Source of the DNA: CAYVZZ01 sp964456185
Lineage (GTDB): Bacteria; Pseudomonadota; Gammaproteobacteria; Pseudomonadales; Alcanivoracaceae
Assembly (NCBI GenBank): GCA_964456185.1
Contig: CAYVZZ010000045.1
Span: forward strand, 1-17,439
Direction: 5' to 3'
DNA: 17,439 nt
Shown here: piece by piece, positions 1-6,825 of the stretch
How the letters are laid out: each line of letters starts with the position of its first letter
How positions within the stretch are numbered: position 1 is the first letter of the stretch
Translations under genes and position numbers: made by a program
Notes under the pieces: generated by a model
Databases searched by the model: none
The model's input: the letters and a program-made list of their open reading frames with translations, nothing else
What the model was told of the DNA's origin: nothing

Positions 1-147
1 CGTCGCTATATCTACATTCACGGCACACCTGACAGCGAGCCCATGGGGGTACCCGGTTCCATTGGCTGCATCCGCATGCGCGATGATGCCTTGATGGAAT
101 TGTTTGATTTGGTACCGGCAGGCTGTCCGGTGAATATTAAGGAATAA
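1..147 (+). CDS. L,D-transpeptidase (YkuD family), C-terminal fragment
   Basis: The window opens inside a reading frame whose last 48 residues are visible before a TAA stop. They contain the YkuD catalytic signature: a histidine in IHGTP (about residue 7 of the fragment), then S-x-GCIRM with the nucleophilic cysteine about 16 residues later. Family members cross-link peptidoglycan stem peptides (3-3 links) or attach lipoproteins to peptidoglycan in the periplasm; which applies here cannot be told from the tail. The fragment ends in VPAGCPVNIKE, like the usual end of this domain. The next gene, nagZ, begins one base after the stop, so the two are very probably co-transcribed and perhaps translationally coupled. 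Both act on cell-wall material. The N-terminus, including any signal peptide, lies outside the window. Confidence 0.88.
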   Translation, partial: RRYIYIHGTPDSEPMGVPGSIGCIRMRDDALMELFDLVPAGCPVNIKE

Positions 148-148
148 C

Positions 149-1165
149 ATGGCTAACCCGATTCAACCTCTGGTGATGCTCGATATCGAGGGCACCGAGC
201 TGACAGCCGCCGACCGCGAGCTACTGCAACATCCGGCGGTTGGCGGCATTATTTTCTTCTCGCGCAACATTGAAGACCGCACCCAACTTTGCGGGTTAAG
301 TAGTCAGGTAAGGGCCTTGCGCCCCGAACTGTTACAGGCTGTCGACCAAGAGGGCGGTCGTGTGCAACGGTTGCGCGATGGGGTGGTGCGCCTGCCGCCG
401 ATGGGGCGTATTGACGAGGTGTTTGAGGGTGACCAGGCAAAAGTTGCCAGCTATTGCTTGGGGCGCTTGATGGCCAGCGAGGTGGTCGCCAATGGGCTGG
501 ACATCAGTTTTGCGCCGGTACTGGATTTGAATTATGGCCACTCCGAGATTATTGGTGATCGCAGTTTTGGGCGCAATCCGGAGCGAGTGGCGGCATTGGC
601 GTTGAGCTTTATTGAAGGCATGAATCTGGCCGGTATGCAGGCCACGGGCAAGCATTTTCCGGGCCATGGCTATGTGGCGGCAGACTCCCACTTGGCATTA
701 CCCCGTGACGAGCGCGACCTGGCGGCCATTCAAGCGGCGGATTTAATTCCCTTTGCTTGGTTGTCGCAGCACTTGGCGGGCATTATGCCGGCTCACATTG
801 TGTATGAGCAGGTGGACAGCCAACCGGCAGGTTTTTCAAGCTATTGGCTTCAGCAGGTGCTACGCGATGAGCTGGGCTTTGAAGGCGTTATCTTTAGTGA
901 CGATTTGAGCATGGCAGGCGCACAGGCAGCGGGCAGTACCGTGGCGGCGTGTCAGGCGGCATTGGAGGCGGGCTGCGATATGGTGTTGGCATGCAATGAT
1001 CGGTCGGCGGCTGAAGCGGTTGTGGATGAAGTCGAGCGCTTGTGTGCGGCCGGTGAAGTCAGCCCACGGCGTCCGGCGACGGCATTACTGGCAGGAAGTG
1101 GTCAGGCTATGCAGCCGGCAGAATATTACGAAGCCGAGCAATACGCGCTCAAACTGGCGGAATAA
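149..1165 (+). CDS. nagZ: Beta-N-acetylhexosaminidase NagZ
   Basis: A 338-residue glycoside hydrolase family 3 enzyme, the usual length for single-domain proteobacterial NagZ. It removes N-acetylglucosamine from 1,6-anhydromuropeptides in the cytoplasm during peptidoglycan recycling; in many Gammaproteobacteria its product also affects AmpR-controlled beta-lactamase. Visible motifs are KHFPGHG (residues 168-174), the DSH of the flexible catalytic loop (179-181, general acid/base dyad) and FSDDLSM (249-255), whose first aspartate (D251) is the expected nucleophile. No signal peptide is seen, which fits a cytoplasmic enzyme. The ATG is preceded by TAAGGA at 138-143, inside the end of the upstream L,D-transpeptidase gene, with five bases of spacing. 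The last 17 bases overlap the 3' end of the convergent pabC-like gene, leaving no room for an intergenic terminator. Confidence 0.96.
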   Translation: MANPIQPLVMLDIEGTELTAADRELLQHPAVGGIIFFSRNIEDRTQLCGLSSQVRALRPELLQAVDQEGGRVQRLRDGVVRLPPMGRIDEVFEGDQAKVASYCLGRLMASEVVANGLDISFAPVLDLNYGHSEIIGDRSFGRNPERVAALALSFIEGMNLAGMQATGKHFPGHGYVAADSHLALPRDERDLAAIQAADLIPFAWLSQHLAGIMPAHIVYEQVDSQPAGFSSYWLQQVLRDELGFEGVIFSDDLSMAGAQAAGSTVAACQAALEAGCDMVLACNDRSAAEAVVDEVERLCAAGEVSPRRPATALLAGSGQAMQPAEYYEAEQYALKLAE

Positions 1166-1805
1166 CCGCTTTTCTTACACCGCGCAGGGCATTGCCCAGT
1201 TCCAGTTCGTCGGCTTCAGCCAGTTGGGCAGGGGTTAGCGGTTTCTCAACCAGATTGGGACGGCAGGCCAGTAGATGCCGCCGCATGACGCCATCTAGTA
1301 AACCGCTCGACAAGGGTGGTGTCACCCAACGGTCGCCAAAGCGGGCAAACAGGCTATGCCGACTGGCTTCGGTGACTTCACCTTTTTCATTGGTAAACAA
1401 GATTTCGTCATAACCCTGCGCCTGTGCCGCTTTGAATGCTTCATCAAATAATTGGCGGCGGGTGGTTTTGTGTTGCAGCAAGCCGTCGTTGCTATTTACC
1501 CGGGAGTTGGCCCAAGTACATTGCAATGTGACTGCTTCAGTGGGCAGGGCGAATTTTGCGGTGGTGACATCGATTGTTCCGTCAACAGAAAGCAATAGAC
1601 GCACCCGCAACCCATTATAGGATTGACTTGAAATAGCGATTTTAAGTAACTCTTTTGCCTTGTTTATGTTGCAAATAAAGCCGAGTCTATCAGCCGATTT
1701 TTTCAATCGGTCCAAATGCAAATCCAGCAGGTAAAAGCCACCGGACTTTGTCCAACGCAAGGTCTCGATTAATTGCAGGTCGGCAGGTAGATTGGACTCA
1801 CTCAC
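1149..1805 (-). CDS. pabC: Aminodeoxychorismate lyase-like class IV PLP enzyme
   Basis: A 218-residue fold-type IV PLP protein, shorter than stand-alone E. coli PabC (about 270) and more like the lyase half of PabB-PabC fusion proteins. The expected role is release of pyruvate from 4-amino-4-deoxychorismate to give p-aminobenzoate for folate. The likely PLP lysine is K113 in QHKTTRR, and the class IV signature appears as EVTEASRHSLF (143-153). A serine (S151) stands where an asparagine is common in this signature. The start is GTG at 1805; the GTGA overlaps the pabB stop by four bases, so translation is probably coupled to pabB. That arrangement is the main reason for preferring a PabC role over D-amino-acid or branched-chain aminotransferase. 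The 3' end overlaps convergent nagZ by 17 bases. Confidence 0.82.
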   Translation of the reverse strand: MSESNLPADLQLIETLRWTKSGGFYLLDLHLDRLKKSADRLGFICNINKAKELLKIAISSQSYNGLRVRLLLSVDGTIDVTTAKFALPTEAVTLQCTWANSRVNSNDGLLQHKTTRRQLFDEAFKAAQAQGYDEILFTNEKGEVTEASRHSLFARFGDRWVTPPLSSGLLDGVMRRHLLACRPNLVEKPLTPAQLAEADELELGNALRGVRKAVIPPV

Positions 1806-2989
1806 TGGATAAGCTCCGCTTCTGTGTCAAATAGTTGCGTCAAAAACTGCCCTTTTAGCAAACATTCATCATATTCGGCTGCCGCATCCGAATCGGCAAC
1901 GATGCCACTGCCAATACCCAGTTCACCTTGTCCTTTGTTGTCCACAAACAAGGTGCGAATGGCAACATTGAGGCTAATGTCGCCATTGGGGGCAAAATAA
2001 CCCAGGCTGCCGGTATAGGCGCCACGCGCATCCGTTTCCAGTTCCCGAATGATTTCCATGGCACGAATCTTCGGCGCGCCGGTAATCGAACCGCAGGGAA
2101 AAAGGGTGGTGAGCAGCTGTTTGGCACTGAGATTCGCGGGCAGCTGGCCGGTGACAGTGGAGGTCATCTGGTGCAAGGTCGGGTAGCTTTCTACCTCGAA
2201 AAGGCGGGGCACTTGTACGCTACCGGGTAGCGCCAAGCGCCCCAAGTCATTGCGCATCAAGTCGAGAATCATCAGGTTTTCGGCTCGATTTTTCGTGTCT
2301 CGCTGTAATGCCTGACGCTGCTCGGCATCGCGTTGCGGGTTGGCGTGACGGGCGGCGGTGCCTTTCATGGGCTTGAGTCTGGCCTGTCCTTGGTGGGCGG
2401 TCATAAACAGTTCGGGCGAGAGCGACAAAAGCTGGCATTCGCCATTATCCAGGTAGCCGCCATGGGAAACAGGCTGTTTGCCGTCCAATTGCTGATATAG
2501 CGCTAGCGGGTCGCCGTTGAGTTGGCAACGTTGCCGCAAGGTCAGGTTGACTTGGTAAATGTCGCCTGCAGCGATGTAGTCTTTAACACGCGCCACCGCC
2601 TGCAAATAATCGTCGCGTGTTTGTGACAGGCCGTTATTTTCCAGCTTGGCGGTTTCACCCGCTTGCTGTTGCAACCAATCGACTCGTGCTTGCCGGCTCA
2701 AAGGGTAGGGAGCCTGGCAAAGCATGAACCAACATAAGGGTTGCCGCCTTTGTGTAGGCAATAACGGGCGTAGCTTCGGCTCCAGACAGTAGCCTAGCTC
2801 ATAGGAGAAAAATCCGGCGGCATAAAGCCCGTCTTTTAAGCCGGCATCCAATGCGTCCAGGGCGCTGTCGACTTCCTCCGGATGCCAGCACTGGATAATG
2901 CGTTCTGGTTGTTGAAACAACAAAGCGGCGTTTTGGGCGGAGGCATCAGCCGGGGCATTGTCCAGCAGCAGAAAGGGCGGTTGTGTCAT
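1802..2989 (-). CDS. pabB: Aminodeoxychorismate synthase component I
   Basis: A chorismate-binding enzyme of 395 residues from the chosen start. It converts chorismate plus ammonia (from a PabA glutaminase, not in this window) to 4-amino-4-deoxychorismate for folate synthesis. The PMKGT motif carries the lysine that separates PabB from anthranilate synthase TrpE, which has alanine there. Other family blocks are KNRAENLMILDLMRNDLGR, the YPTLHQMTS histidine block and FPCGSITGAPKIRAMEII near the C-terminus. I place the start at 2989 (MTQPPFLLLD), four bases after the upstream dehydrogenase stop; an in-frame ATG at 3046 would add 19 residues that overlap the upstream gene and do not resemble the family. 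Neither start has a clear Shine-Dalgarno, so coupling to the upstream gene is likely. The N-terminal region is short, as in PabB-PabC fusion types. Confidence 0.93.
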   Translation of the reverse strand: MTQPPFLLLDNAPADASAQNAALLFQQPERIIQCWHPEEVDSALDALDAGLKDGLYAAGFFSYELGYCLEPKLRPLLPTQRRQPLCWFMLCQAPYPLSRQARVDWLQQQAGETAKLENNGLSQTRDDYLQAVARVKDYIAAGDIYQVNLTLRQRCQLNGDPLALYQQLDGKQPVSHGGYLDNGECQLLSLSPELFMTAHQGQARLKPMKGTAARHANPQRDAEQRQALQRDTKNRAENLMILDLMRNDLGRLALPGSVQVPRLFEVESYPTLHQMTSTVTGQLPANLSAKQLLTTLFPCGSITGAPKIRAMEIIRELETDARGAYTGSLGYFAPNGDISLNVAIRTLFVDNKGQGELGIGSGIVADSDAAAEYDECLLKGQFLTQLFDTEAELIQ

Positions 2990-2993
2990 CGAT

Positions 2994-3854
2994 TCAACCC
3001 AGTCGTGCCAAGAGACTGGTGATATCCAGTTCGCCCTTGCCGTCATCCACTAGCTGACGATAAAAGCTGTCGATAAGCCGCGTGCTGGGTAGGGGAGTGC
3101 CCTGTGCCTCGGCTTCTTTCAGGCAAATGGCTAAATCTTTTGCCATCCAGCGGTTACTGAATTTGGGGGAAAAATCGCCCTCCAGCATGCTTTGCCAGCG
3201 ATGCTGCATCTGCCAGGAACCGGCCGCACCTTGCGAGATAGCCTCCATGACTTTGGGCACATCCAGCGATAAATCTTGTGCCAGTTTTAAGCCTTCGGCG
3301 AGGCTTTGCAGGACACCGACCACGCAGACCTGGTTAATCATTTTGGCGGCTTGCCCCGACCCGATTGCACCAATATGGGTCACCTTGCGGCCATAGCAAG
3401 CCAGTAATGGCTCCCATTGTTGAAACACATCCGGAGTGGCTCCGCACATGATGGTGAGACAGGCATTTTTTGCGCCTTCGGCACCACCGGACACTGGCGC
3501 ATCCATGAAGTCGATTTGCTGTTGTTGGCAGGCTGCGGCCAGCTCCTTGGCGAGACTCGGGCTGGCCGTCGTATGGTCGATTAAGACGGCTCTTGTGCGC
3601 ATTCCAGCCAGTGCGCCCTTGGTGCCCAACACCACATCACGCACGTCATCATCATTGCCGACACAGGTTAATACCACGTCGGCATCTTGTGCGGCTTCCG
3701 CCGGTGAAGCCGCCATTCGGCCTTGATACTCAGCGACCCATTTTTCGGCTTTTTCAGTGGTGCGGTTGTACACCGTGACCTGATGGCTTTGTTGTAAATG
3801 GCCGGCCAGAGGATAGCCCAAAGTGCCTAGCCCAATAAATGCAATTTTGCTCAT
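2994..3854 (-). CDS. NAD(P)-dependent beta-hydroxyacid dehydrogenase
   Basis: A 286-residue member of the 3-hydroxyisobutyrate dehydrogenase / tartronate semialdehyde reductase / glyoxylate reductase family. The Rossmann loop is GLGTLG (8-13). The segment VYNRTTEK places an arginine (R31) after the second strand, which usually indicates NADPH preference. The substrate-binding block DAPVSGGAEGA (119-128) and the catalytic lysine K171 in GQAAKMINQ are intact, so the enzyme should be active. The physiological substrate cannot be read from sequence: glyoxylate, succinic semialdehyde, tartronate semialdehyde and 3-hydroxyisobutyrate are all possible. It is the first gene of a tight operon with pabB four bases downstream, although no folate-pathway step needs it. 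A plausible sigma70 promoter lies at 3899-3928. The start codon has no strong Shine-Dalgarno. Confidence 0.88.
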   Translation of the reverse strand: MSKIAFIGLGTLGYPLAGHLQQSHQVTVYNRTTEKAEKWVAEYQGRMAASPAEAAQDADVVLTCVGNDDDVRDVVLGTKGALAGMRTRAVLIDHTTASPSLAKELAAACQQQQIDFMDAPVSGGAEGAKNACLTIMCGATPDVFQQWEPLLACYGRKVTHIGAIGSGQAAKMINQVCVVGVLQSLAEGLKLAQDLSLDVPKVMEAISQGAAGSWQMQHRWQSMLEGDFSPKFSNRWMAKDLAICLKEAEAQGTPLPSTRLIDSFYRQLVDDGKGELDITSLLARLG

Positions 3855-3898
3855 GGAAGCGGCGCCGGTTGTGGGTTTAGAGGATATTTCAGGCTCGC

Positions 3899-3928
3899 AT
3901 TGTAGCAGATTGCTGCGTTGCGGGGCAA
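3899..3928 (-). promoter_or_regulatory. Putative sigma70 promoter of the dehydrogenase-pabB-pabC operon
   Basis: On the minus strand a TTGCCC -35 box (3923-3928) and a TACAAT -10 box (3899-3904) are separated by 18 bases. They lie about 45-75 bases upstream of the dehydrogenase start, giving a predicted transcript start near 3892. Each box departs from consensus by one or two bases. No other credible promoter was seen between here and pabC, so this one probably drives all three genes. Confidence 0.5.
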
Positions 3929-4035
3929 TTGATTCCCAACGGTGCAGGCCATTGTCGGCAATTTGGGTAGAAATTGGCTGGGAAACAAAACCAAAACATC
4001 AATAAAAACAATTAATTAACTAAAAATACCCAAAG

Positions 4036-4052
4036 TTGGCAAGGTTTTGGCA
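4036..4052 (+). promoter_or_regulatory. Putative sigma54 (RpoN) promoter of the torF-glnK-amtB operon
   Basis: The sequence TTGGCAAGGTTTTGGCA matches the -24/-12 sigma54 consensus (YTGGCACG-N4-TTGCW) with one mismatch in each element. The invariant GG (4038-4039) and GC (4050-4051) have exactly the required 12-base offset. Transcription would start near 4063, about 64 bases before the porin ATG. sigma54 plus NtrC control of glnK-amtB is well established in proteobacteria, so the context supports the site. An upstream GGTGCA at 3941-3946 equals one half of an NtrC site, but the other half is poor. The rest of the 272-base gap (3855-4126) shows only the divergent promoter and AT-rich sequence around 3985-4030, where an activator loop could bend. 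Confidence 0.72.
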
Positions 4053-4126
4053 ATAGGCCAAGTGTCACGCGTCTTAACCCGGGAAGACGTCTGAACACTT
4101 AATCCATTATGACCAGGAGTCATGTT

Positions 4127-4840
4127 ATGAAAGCGTCAACACTTGCCCGCACTGCACTTGCCATGTCATTGGTCGCAGCCGGCACATCAGCCATTGCGGA
4201 CGAGAGCCAGCACGTGACCAGCAGTGCGTCTCTTTCGTTTACCAGCGACTATCTATTTCGCGGAGTGAGCCAATCATCGGGGACGGCAGCTGTACAAGGT
4301 GGTATCACCATCTCACACGATTCGGGAGCCTATGTCGGGTTATGGGGCAGCAGCATTGCCTTTGCCCAGGGGTTAGAGCTCGACCCATCCATTGGTTTTG
4401 CCAATTCCGTGGGTGAGGTGAGCTACGACGTATCGGTGGTTCACTATGGCTACCCGGGATACACCGACGAGCATCTACCATTCACCGAACTAAAAGGCAG
4501 TGTCTCATGGAAGGGAGCAACCGCCGGTGTGGCCTGGACGGATAATTACTATGGCGATACCGGTAAAGCGATCTATACCTATCTGGGCTATGGCACTAGC
4601 GTGGCCGGTGTCGGGTTGTCCTTAAAAGTGGGGCGCAGTGACTTTGATGACGAGCAGCTGCCGGTTGCCGATGAGTATGTGGATTACAGCGTGGGGGTAA
4701 GCAAGACATTGGCTGGCTTTAACCTGGGGCTGGCCTACATCGATAGCTCATTGGATGACTCGGAATGCGCCACCTTTACTGGCGGCTCACCGCATAACTG
4801 CAGTGGGCGGGCTGTCTTTACCTTAAGCAAAAGCCTTTAA
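4127..4840 (+). CDS. TorF-family putative outer-membrane porin
   Basis: A 237-residue protein with a Sec signal peptide (positively charged start, hydrophobic core, probable cleavage after AIA at about residue 24). The mature part has the family signature FTSDYLFRGVSQSSGTAAVQGG, followed by HDSGAYVGLWGS and alternating beta-strand sequence with many aromatic and glycine residues, as expected for an outer-membrane beta-barrel of the TIGR02001/TorF type. The start at 4127 is chosen over an ATG at 4109 because AGGAG at 4115-4119 lies seven bases upstream and the six extra residues would precede a normal signal peptide. Two cysteines near the C-terminus (ECATF and NCSGR) could form a disulfide. 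The gene ends 12 bases before glnK and sits behind a sigma54-type promoter, suggesting nitrogen-responsive expression. Its transported solute is unknown; a role in ammonium or small nitrogen compounds is inference from position. Confidence 0.85.
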   Translation: MKASTLARTALAMSLVAAGTSAIADESQHVTSSASLSFTSDYLFRGVSQSSGTAAVQGGITISHDSGAYVGLWGSSIAFAQGLELDPSIGFANSVGEVSYDVSVVHYGYPGYTDEHLPFTELKGSVSWKGATAGVAWTDNYYGDTGKAIYTYLGYGTSVAGVGLSLKVGRSDFDDEQLPVADEYVDYSVGVSKTLAGFNLGLAYIDSSLDDSECATFTGGSPHNCSGRAVFTLSKSL

Positions 4841-4852
4841 AGGAGTGATGTC

Positions 4853-5191
4853 ATGAAATTGGTGATTGCCATTGTTAAGCCGTTCAAGCTGGATGACGTG
4901 CGTGATGCGCTCTCCGAGATAGGCGTACAAGGGATTACGGTGACCGAAGTGAAGGGCTTTGGCCGCCAAAAGGGACACACCGAGCTATATCGCGGTGCCG
5001 AGTATGTGGTGGATTTTCTGCCCAAAGTGCGTATCGAGATTGCGGTGACCTCGGATCTGGTTGAGCAGGTAACTGAAGCCATTATCCGCTCGGCGCGAAC
5101 CGGCAAGATTGGCGACGGCAAGATTTTCGTTACCGGTCTGAGTGAAACCGTCCGGATTCGTACCGGTGAAACCGGTAGCGATGCCATCTAG
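4853..5191 (+). CDS. glnK: P-II nitrogen regulatory protein GlnK/GlnB
   Basis: A 112-residue P-II signal-transduction protein of exactly the family length. It should form a trimer that binds ATP, ADP and 2-oxoglutarate, reports nitrogen status and blocks the AmtB channel. The T-loop includes the uridylylation tyrosine Y51 in LYRGAEYVVDF. The B-loop TGKIGDGKIF and C-terminal VRIRTGE are intact. A strong ribosome-binding site (AAAGGAGTG) precedes the ATG, starting at the porin stop codon. amtB follows 16 bases downstream; linkage to amtB is the hallmark of GlnK rather than GlnB, so I use glnK. Expression probably comes from the sigma54 promoter at 4036-4052 together with the porin. Confidence 0.95.
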   Translation: MKLVIAIVKPFKLDDVRDALSEIGVQGITVTEVKGFGRQKGHTELYRGAEYVVDFLPKVRIEIAVTSDLVEQVTEAIIRSARTGKIGDGKIFVTGLSETVRIRTGETGSDAI

Positions 5192-5207
5192 TTGAGGGAG
5201 TAAAACA

Positions 5208-6488
5208 ATGAAACGGTTATATGCTTTATTTGCAGGGGGTGCCTTGCTGATGGCAAGCGCACCGGCACTGGCAGCAGGCGCCGACTCGGGCGATACCGCC
5301 TGGTTGCTGACCGCCACACTGCTGGTGATTATGATGACGTTGCCTGGCTTGGCGCTGTTTTATGGCGGCATGGTACGGCGCAAAAATGCCTTGTCGGTGT
5401 TGTTGCAGGTGTTTGCGGTCTTTTCTCTAGTGGCGATTTTGTGGGCCTTTTATGGCTACAGCTTGGCCTTTAAGGGTGATGGCTCAATCATTGGCGACCT
5501 GTCGGCGCTGTTCCTTTCCGGCATTGATGTGTCCAGCCTGACGGGTAGCATTCCGGAATATGTGTTCTTTGCCTTCCAGGCCGCCTTCGCCTGTATCACG
5601 GTAGCCTTGGTCGTGGGCAGCTTTGCCGAGCGCATCCGCTTTGCGGCGGTGATGGTGTTCACGGTGGTGTGGTTCACGCTGTGCTATCTGCCCATTGCTC
5701 ACATGGTGTGGGGTGGCGGCTGGCTGTTTAACGATGGCGCCATGGACTTTGCCGGTGGTACGGTGATTCACATCAATGCCGGTGTGGCCTCTTTGGTCGC
5801 GGCCTTCATGGTGGGGCGTCGTAAAGGCTTTAGCCGCGTTCCCATGCCGCCTCACTCGTTGGCACTGACCATGGTCGGCGCTTCGCTGCTTTGGGTGGGC
5901 TGGTTTGGCTTTAACGCCGGTTCGGCGGTAGCCGCTAACGGCACAGCAGGCTTGGCATTTGTGAATACACTAGTGGCGACTGCCGCTGCGGTATTGTCCT
6001 GGTTACTGGTGGAAAGCGTTATTAAAGGACAGCCGTCCGCCCTGGGTGCCGCATCTGGTGCGGTTGCTGGCTTGGTGGTGGTGACCCCCGCCTGTGGCTG
6101 GGTGGGTCCGATGGGCTCCATCGTACTTGGACTGTTGGCCGGCCCCGTGTGCTTCTGGGGGGTGACAGGCTTCAAGAAGATGACCGGCCTGGATGACTCT
6201 TGCGATGTGTTTGGTATTCACGGCTTGGGTGGCATTCTGGGTGCTTTGGGCACCGGTGTGCTGGCAGATGCCTCCTTGGGCGGTGTTGGCTATGCCGAAG
6301 GCGTGAGCATGCTTGAGCAGCTTTGGGTGCAAAGCGAGAGCGTACTGGTTACCTGCGTGGTGAGTGCGGTGGCGGCAGTTATTGCCTTTAAGCTGGCCGA
6401 CGTGCTTGTTGGGCTGCGGGTAAGTGACGAGCATGAGCAGAAAGGATTGGATCTGGCCTGCCATGGCGAGCGTGCTTACAACGACTAG
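5208..6488 (+). CDS. amtB: Ammonium transporter AmtB
   Basis: A 426-residue Amt/Rh-family channel for ammonium uptake across the inner membrane. It starts with a cleavable signal peptide (to about residue 22, ending ALAA), as in E. coli AmtB, then about eleven hydrophobic helices. Diagnostic residues are present: D180 and H188 in MDFAGGTVIHINAG and the partner H338 in FGIHGLGG, equivalent to the twin histidines H168 and H318 with an offset of 20. The C-terminal tail (VGLRVSDEHEQKGLDLACHGERAY) has the conserved pattern that couples the subunits and contacts GlnK. The ribosome-binding site is GAGGGAG just after the glnK stop. A strong terminator follows 26 bases after the stop. This is the last gene of the sigma54-driven operon. 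Confidence 0.97.
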   Translation: MKRLYALFAGGALLMASAPALAAGADSGDTAWLLTATLLVIMMTLPGLALFYGGMVRRKNALSVLLQVFAVFSLVAILWAFYGYSLAFKGDGSIIGDLSALFLSGIDVSSLTGSIPEYVFFAFQAAFACITVALVVGSFAERIRFAAVMVFTVVWFTLCYLPIAHMVWGGGWLFNDGAMDFAGGTVIHINAGVASLVAAFMVGRRKGFSRVPMPPHSLALTMVGASLLWVGWFGFNAGSAVAANGTAGLAFVNTLVATAAAVLSWLLVESVIKGQPSALGAASGAVAGLVVVTPACGWVGPMGSIVLGLLAGPVCFWGVTGFKKMTGLDDSCDVFGIHGLGGILGALGTGVLADASLGGVGYAEGVSMLEQLWVQSESVLVTCVVSAVAAVIAFKLADVLVGLRVSDEHEQKGLDLACHGERAYND

Positions 6489-6514
6489 TCGTAATGGGTA
6501 ACTCACCCGAAACA

Positions 6515-6553
6515 AAACCGGCCACCTTTCTGTCAAGGTGGCCGGTTTCTTTT
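6515..6553. terminator. Bidirectional rho-independent terminator between amtB and minE
   Basis: A perfect 14-bp stem, AAACCGGCCACCTT (6515-6528) and AAGGTGGCCGGTTT (6535-6548), closes a six-base loop. On the plus strand it is followed by CTTTT; on the minus strand the mirrored T-rich run is TTTTGTTT. It lies between the ends of two convergent genes, so it should stop transcription from both amtB and minE. Confidence 0.93.
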
Positions 6554-6556
6554 GCT

Positions 6557-6823
6557 TTAGGCTTTCTTTCTGGGCGGATCGTTGAGAGTGACGTTCACTT
6601 CAAGCGTTTCGCAGCCGTTACTATTGCCCATTTGTACGTTAATGGAATCCAAGTCTACTTCAACATACTTGCGCACGACATTAAGTAGCTCTTCGCGCAT
6701 TTGCGGCAAGTAGTCGGGCCCGCCGCGGATACCACGCTCGTGGGCAACCAGAATTTGCAGCCGCTCTTTGGCTAGGCCTGCGCTGGTTTGTTTTTTGGGG
6801 ATAAGGTAACTGAATATGCTCAT
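6557..6823 (-). CDS. minE: Cell-division topological specificity factor MinE
   Basis: An 88-residue MinE, the normal length. It stimulates the MinD ATPase and drives pole-to-pole oscillation, so that MinC inhibits FtsZ everywhere except midcell. The N-terminal membrane-binding and anti-MinCD part (residues 1-31) contains FSYLIPKKQTSAGLAKERLQ and the block LVAHERG. The C-terminal dimerisation domain contains YLPQMREELLNVVRKYVEVD. The tail NDPPRKKA is hydrophilic, as usual. The ATG lies two bases after the minD stop with GGGAG about eight bases upstream, inside the end of minD, indicating translational coupling within the minCDE operon. Confidence 0.97.
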   Translation of the reverse strand: MSIFSYLIPKKQTSAGLAKERLQILVAHERGIRGGPDYLPQMREELLNVVRKYVEVDLDSINVQMGNSNGCETLEVNVTLNDPPRKKA

Positions 6824-6825
6824 GA

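Noticed and set aside
2990..3046. Longer pabB start (19 extra residues)
   Set aside because: It would overlap the dehydrogenase by 53 bases, has no ribosome-binding site and adds residues unlike the family N-terminus.
6003..6536. A 177-codon minus-strand frame over the end of amtB
   Set aside because: Antisense to an intact amtB, crosses the bidirectional terminator and has no domain-like sequence.
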